Shown here piece after piece: positions 61,864-64,000 of a stretch of 64,000 bases of DNA. The notes under the pieces are model-generated. The model was given only the letters and a program-made list of their open reading frames with translations, had not been told where the DNA came from and did no database searches. Made by a program: the position numbers and the translations under genes. Where the stretch lies: NCBI GenBank assembly GCA_035695765.1, contig DASRRI010000091.1:24856-88855 (forward strand), in the 5' to 3' direction. How positions within the stretch are numbered: the stretch's first letter is position 1; each line of letters opens with the position of its first letter. This DNA comes from Dongia_A sp035695765. GTDB lineage: Bacteria > Pseudomonadota > Alphaproteobacteria > Dongiales > Dongiaceae.

Positions 61864-62946
61864 TCATTGATCCAAGGTTACGGCGACGTCGGCCGATATG
61901 TTGAACCGCTCACGCTTTGCTCTGGGGTCTGCCATCACCGGCGAATCAAAGCGCACTTCGGACAAGAGCGGCGATCCCTCCAAATCCTTGATCAGCGTTG
62001 CGGCCGCGGGCGAGAAGCCCGAAAGGGTCAACTGCTTTCCGTGCCACTGAACCTCCCAGAGCCATGTGTCGTTCGGCAGACGATCGCTCACCTCAGCCAG
62101 GAGCTTGGTCGCCGCCGGCGTCGACAGCCGCCGGTCGATCAGGAACCGACCATGTTCCAACCTCGCCGCCAGACGGCTCTTCAACGTGTCCGCATCAAAA
62201 GCGGCTGCGCGAGCCTCGGCGAGTTGTGTCTGCTGGGCAGCCAGAATCCGTTCTTTCGCGTAAAGGGGCAGATACGCTGCAACCATGGCCATCAGCGCCG
62301 CCAGGAGCGTGAGCGCGATCAAGAGCCGCTGCGCGGGTGCCGAAGGACCTGCTGGCGTGTCGCGAGACAGAAAGTTGAACGGCGGTCCAACTGGTGACTC
62401 TTCACCGGCAATCCCAATGCGATCCAACGTCAATCCAAAGGAGCCCGCCAGACTGGTGGCTTGCTCCACCAGATCCTGCGGGACGACAGCGAGGTCAACG
62501 GTGAGTCGCTTGCTGTCGGCATCCGTGTCGATCACCCGATAGTCGAAAGCGACCTCACCCGCCTTGAAGGGCGTATGCTTGTCCATCTCGAAAGCCAGCA
62601 CCTCGCGCAAGTTCTCCTGTGCCGCCAGGGGCAGCGTCACACTTCGCCGCGGCACTCTGTTCGCCGGCAGGCTTACGACGACGTCGGCGTCCTGGAGGGA
62701 GGTGCCGTGCATCAGTTGCGCGAGTGCCCGGCGCCGTTCCGGGACGGGACCCAACCGAACACAGCCAAGGTCACGCGAACGTCCGCCCCGATGCAGAGCA
62801 AATGTTACGTCGCCATCAGCCGGCGCGATTACCAGCGCCGCTGTCGGCCGCCCGAAGAATGCGCGCACCCGAGCGGGTACGCAGGCCGTGAGTTCGCCGA
62901 ACCACCAGGCGAAGAATCGTGAGATCCTGTCGATCGGGGCGATCAT
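61864..62946 (-). CDS. gspL: Type II secretion platform protein GspL (PilM/PilN-like)
   Basis: 360 residues. The cytoplasmic N-terminal part (about 30-190) has actin-like strands (VVVSLPANRVPRRSVTLPLA, then LREVLAFEMDKHTPF) that contact the GspE ATPase. A membrane helix (LLIALTLLAALMAMVAAYLP, about 228-247) is followed by a periplasmic helix and a PilN-like ferredoxin domain ending in FNISADVAVTLDQ. It anchors the T2SS ATPase at the inner membrane together with GspM. Confidence 0.87.
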   Translation of the reverse strand: MIAPIDRISRFFAWWFGELTACVPARVRAFFGRPTAALVIAPADGDVTFALHRGGRSRDLGCVRLGPVPERRRALAQLMHGTSLQDADVVVSLPANRVPRRSVTLPLAAQENLREVLAFEMDKHTPFKAGEVAFDYRVIDTDADSKRLTVDLAVVPQDLVEQATSLAGSFGLTLDRIGIAGEESPVGPPFNFLSRDTPAGPSAPAQRLLIALTLLAALMAMVAAYLPLYAKERILAAQQTQLAEARAAAFDADTLKSRLAARLEHGRFLIDRRLSTPAATKLLAEVSDRLPNDTWLWEVQWHGKQLTLSGFSPAAATLIKDLEGSPLLSEVRFDSPVMADPRAKRERFNISADVAVTLDQ

Positions 62947-63076
62947 TGTATGCCGTTTCTGTTGCCGACCACGATACCCGCTCGGCTTCCATCGCAGCGG
63001 CCTCCACTCAAGAGCAGAGTCTCGTGTGCCGTGCTAACCGATTTGCGTTCAGATCGAGGCATCTTGTCATCCAACG

Positions 63077-64000
63077 TCATACCTCGCGCGTCACCTTGAG
63101 CACTTCCTCGATGGTCGTGTCGCCGGCCAATGCCTTTATCATGCCGTCCTCGTACATTGTGCGCATGCCCTGTTCGATCGCGAGACCTTGAAGCTCATTC
63201 GCTTCAGCGTGGCGAAGGATGAGGCGCCGGATGGAATCATCGACCGTCAGGACCTCAAAAACGGTTGTCCGGCCGTAATAGCCGCTCCCACCGCATTCCG
63301 CGCAGCCGGCTGCGTCATAGAGCGTGGCGTCCGTGGCCCCACCGAGCCGACCGAGGCCCAACCGCTCCACGAGCTCCGGCATCGGCCTGAACGGCTTCCG
63401 GCAATGCCGGCACAATTTGCGCACCAGACGCTGCGCAGCGACGCCGTTGATGGTCGACGTCAAGAGAAACTCTCGCACCCCCATATCCAGCAATCGCGTG
63501 ATGCTGGATGCCGCGTTGTTGGTGTGAAGCGTCGAAAGGACAAGATGACCAGTCAGCGCCGCTTGCACGGCAATTTCCGCGGTCTCGAGATCGCGAATCT
63601 CACCCACCATCATTATGTCGGGATCATGCCGCAGCAGCGATCGGAGGATCGTGGCAAAGTCGAGCCCGATACTCGGCTTCACCTGGATCTGATCGATGCC
63701 CTCGAGTTGGTACTCGACAGGATCCTCAACCGACAGGATCTTGCGCTCCGGCGTATTGAGGCGAACCAGCGAGGCATAGAGCGTCGTGGTCTTGCCGCTG
63801 CCTGTCGGGCCTGTCACCAAGACGATACCGTGCGGTCGTTCGAGGACGCTTATATAGGCGTCGAGATTACCCCCCGTGATGCCGAGCGCCGCAAAGTCCA
63901 GCCGTACCGCATCTCGGTTCAGGAGGCGCATCACCACGCTTTCGCCATAGAGTGTCGGGACGGTCGCCACGCGCAGATCAATAGGAATTCCGTGTACCGA
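63077..64000 (-). CDS. gspE: Type II secretion ATPase GspE, C-terminal part (cut by window edge)
   Basis: The frame is open to the right edge, so the N terminus lies outside; 307 codons are visible. The visible part begins SVHGIPIDLRVATVPTLYGE. Walker A is GPTGSGKTTTLYASL, the Asp box follows (EDPVEYQLEG), Walker B is HDPDIMMVGEIRDLETA and the His box is TGHLVLSTLHTN. A zinc motif is formed by CRHCRKPF and CAECGGSG. It powers pseudopilus assembly in T2SS. A 130-bp gap with no gene precedes gspL. Confidence 0.95.
   Translation of the reverse strand, partial: SVHGIPIDLRVATVPTLYGESVVMRLLNRDAVRLDFAALGITGGNLDAYISVLERPHGIVLVTGPTGSGKTTTLYASLVRLNTPERKILSVEDPVEYQLEGIDQIQVKPSIGLDFATILRSLLRHDPDIMMVGEIRDLETAEIAVQAALTGHLVLSTLHTNNAASSITRLLDMGVREFLLTSTINGVAAQRLVRKLCRHCRKPFRPMPELVERLGLGRLGGATDATLYDAAGCAECGGSGYYGRTTVFEVLTVDDSIRRLILRHAEANELQGLAIEQGMRTMYEDGMIKALAGDTTIEEVLKVTREV

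Overview
The window is GC-rich and gene-dense and reads as a chromosome segment of an alphaproteobacterium, most likely Hyphomicrobiales (Rhizobiales) or a near relative. This is an inference from an Ohr/OhrR pair, an arsR-arsC-aquaglyceroporin cassette of the aqpS kind, a two-ATPase ABC importer that recalls rhizobial polyol importers, and rhizobial-style gene order. No rRNA, tRNA, CRISPR array, intact insertion sequence or replication origin was seen. Gene calls rest on reading frames, motifs, start and RBS context and overlaps; no database search was possible.

Layout. 1-14.5 kb is accessory and stress-related: a MarR regulator facing a DUF488 gene and a cysteine-synthase-like enzyme; a VOC gene broken by one stop codon; two alpha/beta hydrolases; a DUF6130 protein; ohr/ohrR with two operators; a glutathionylspermidine-synthase-like gene broken by one stop codon; an EamA exporter; a LysR/MFS pair; an epimerase/AraC pair; and arsR-arsC-aqpS. 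14.6-26.8 kb is a long minus-strand catabolic and uptake operon: an ABC importer with two unlike ATPases, a small membrane protein, a PEP-hydrolase-like TIM barrel, a DJ-1/PfpI protein, a sugar-epimerase-like TIM barrel, a Tm-1-like (UPF0261) protein, a tandem SRPBCC protein and an SDR. A GntR/FCD regulator lies upstream, and a kynurenine-formamidase-like hydrolase diverges from that regulator. 28.9-36.3 kb is a pentose module: ribose-type ABC importer, AraD-like aldolase/epimerase, ribulokinase-like kinase and a divergent DeoR regulator. A wrecked xanthine-dehydrogenase-type gene abuts the kinase end. 36.5-37.9 kb is an autoregulated ArsR-SRPBCC operon with a recent tandem duplication.

About 0.98 kb of lower-GC, apparently non-coding DNA (37.9-38.9 kb) separates this from the most unusual part of the window: a six-gene plus-strand operon from 38.9 to 60.4 kb. 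It encodes very large proteins of 222, 3381, 721, 331, 1300 and 1197 residues, with start/stop overlaps of 4, 4, 4 and 1 nt at four of the five junctions. The 3381-residue protein carries a region that resembles DUF6603 and ends in a Pro-Val repeat and a histone-H1-like Lys/Ala tail. The last protein is a BNR/sortilin-like beta-propeller followed by a peptidoglycan-binding-like segment. None of the six shows a Sec signal or membrane helix. I do not recognise a named system here, and this is the best candidate for an undescribed one. It converges on a partial type II secretion locus (GspE, GspL, GspM and a GspC/N-like protein) that runs off the right edge.

Several genes are decaying (VOC, glutathionylspermidine synthase, xanthine dehydrogenase and possibly a cytochrome c). 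Two of these are single-transition nonsense changes and could be either real or sequencing errors.
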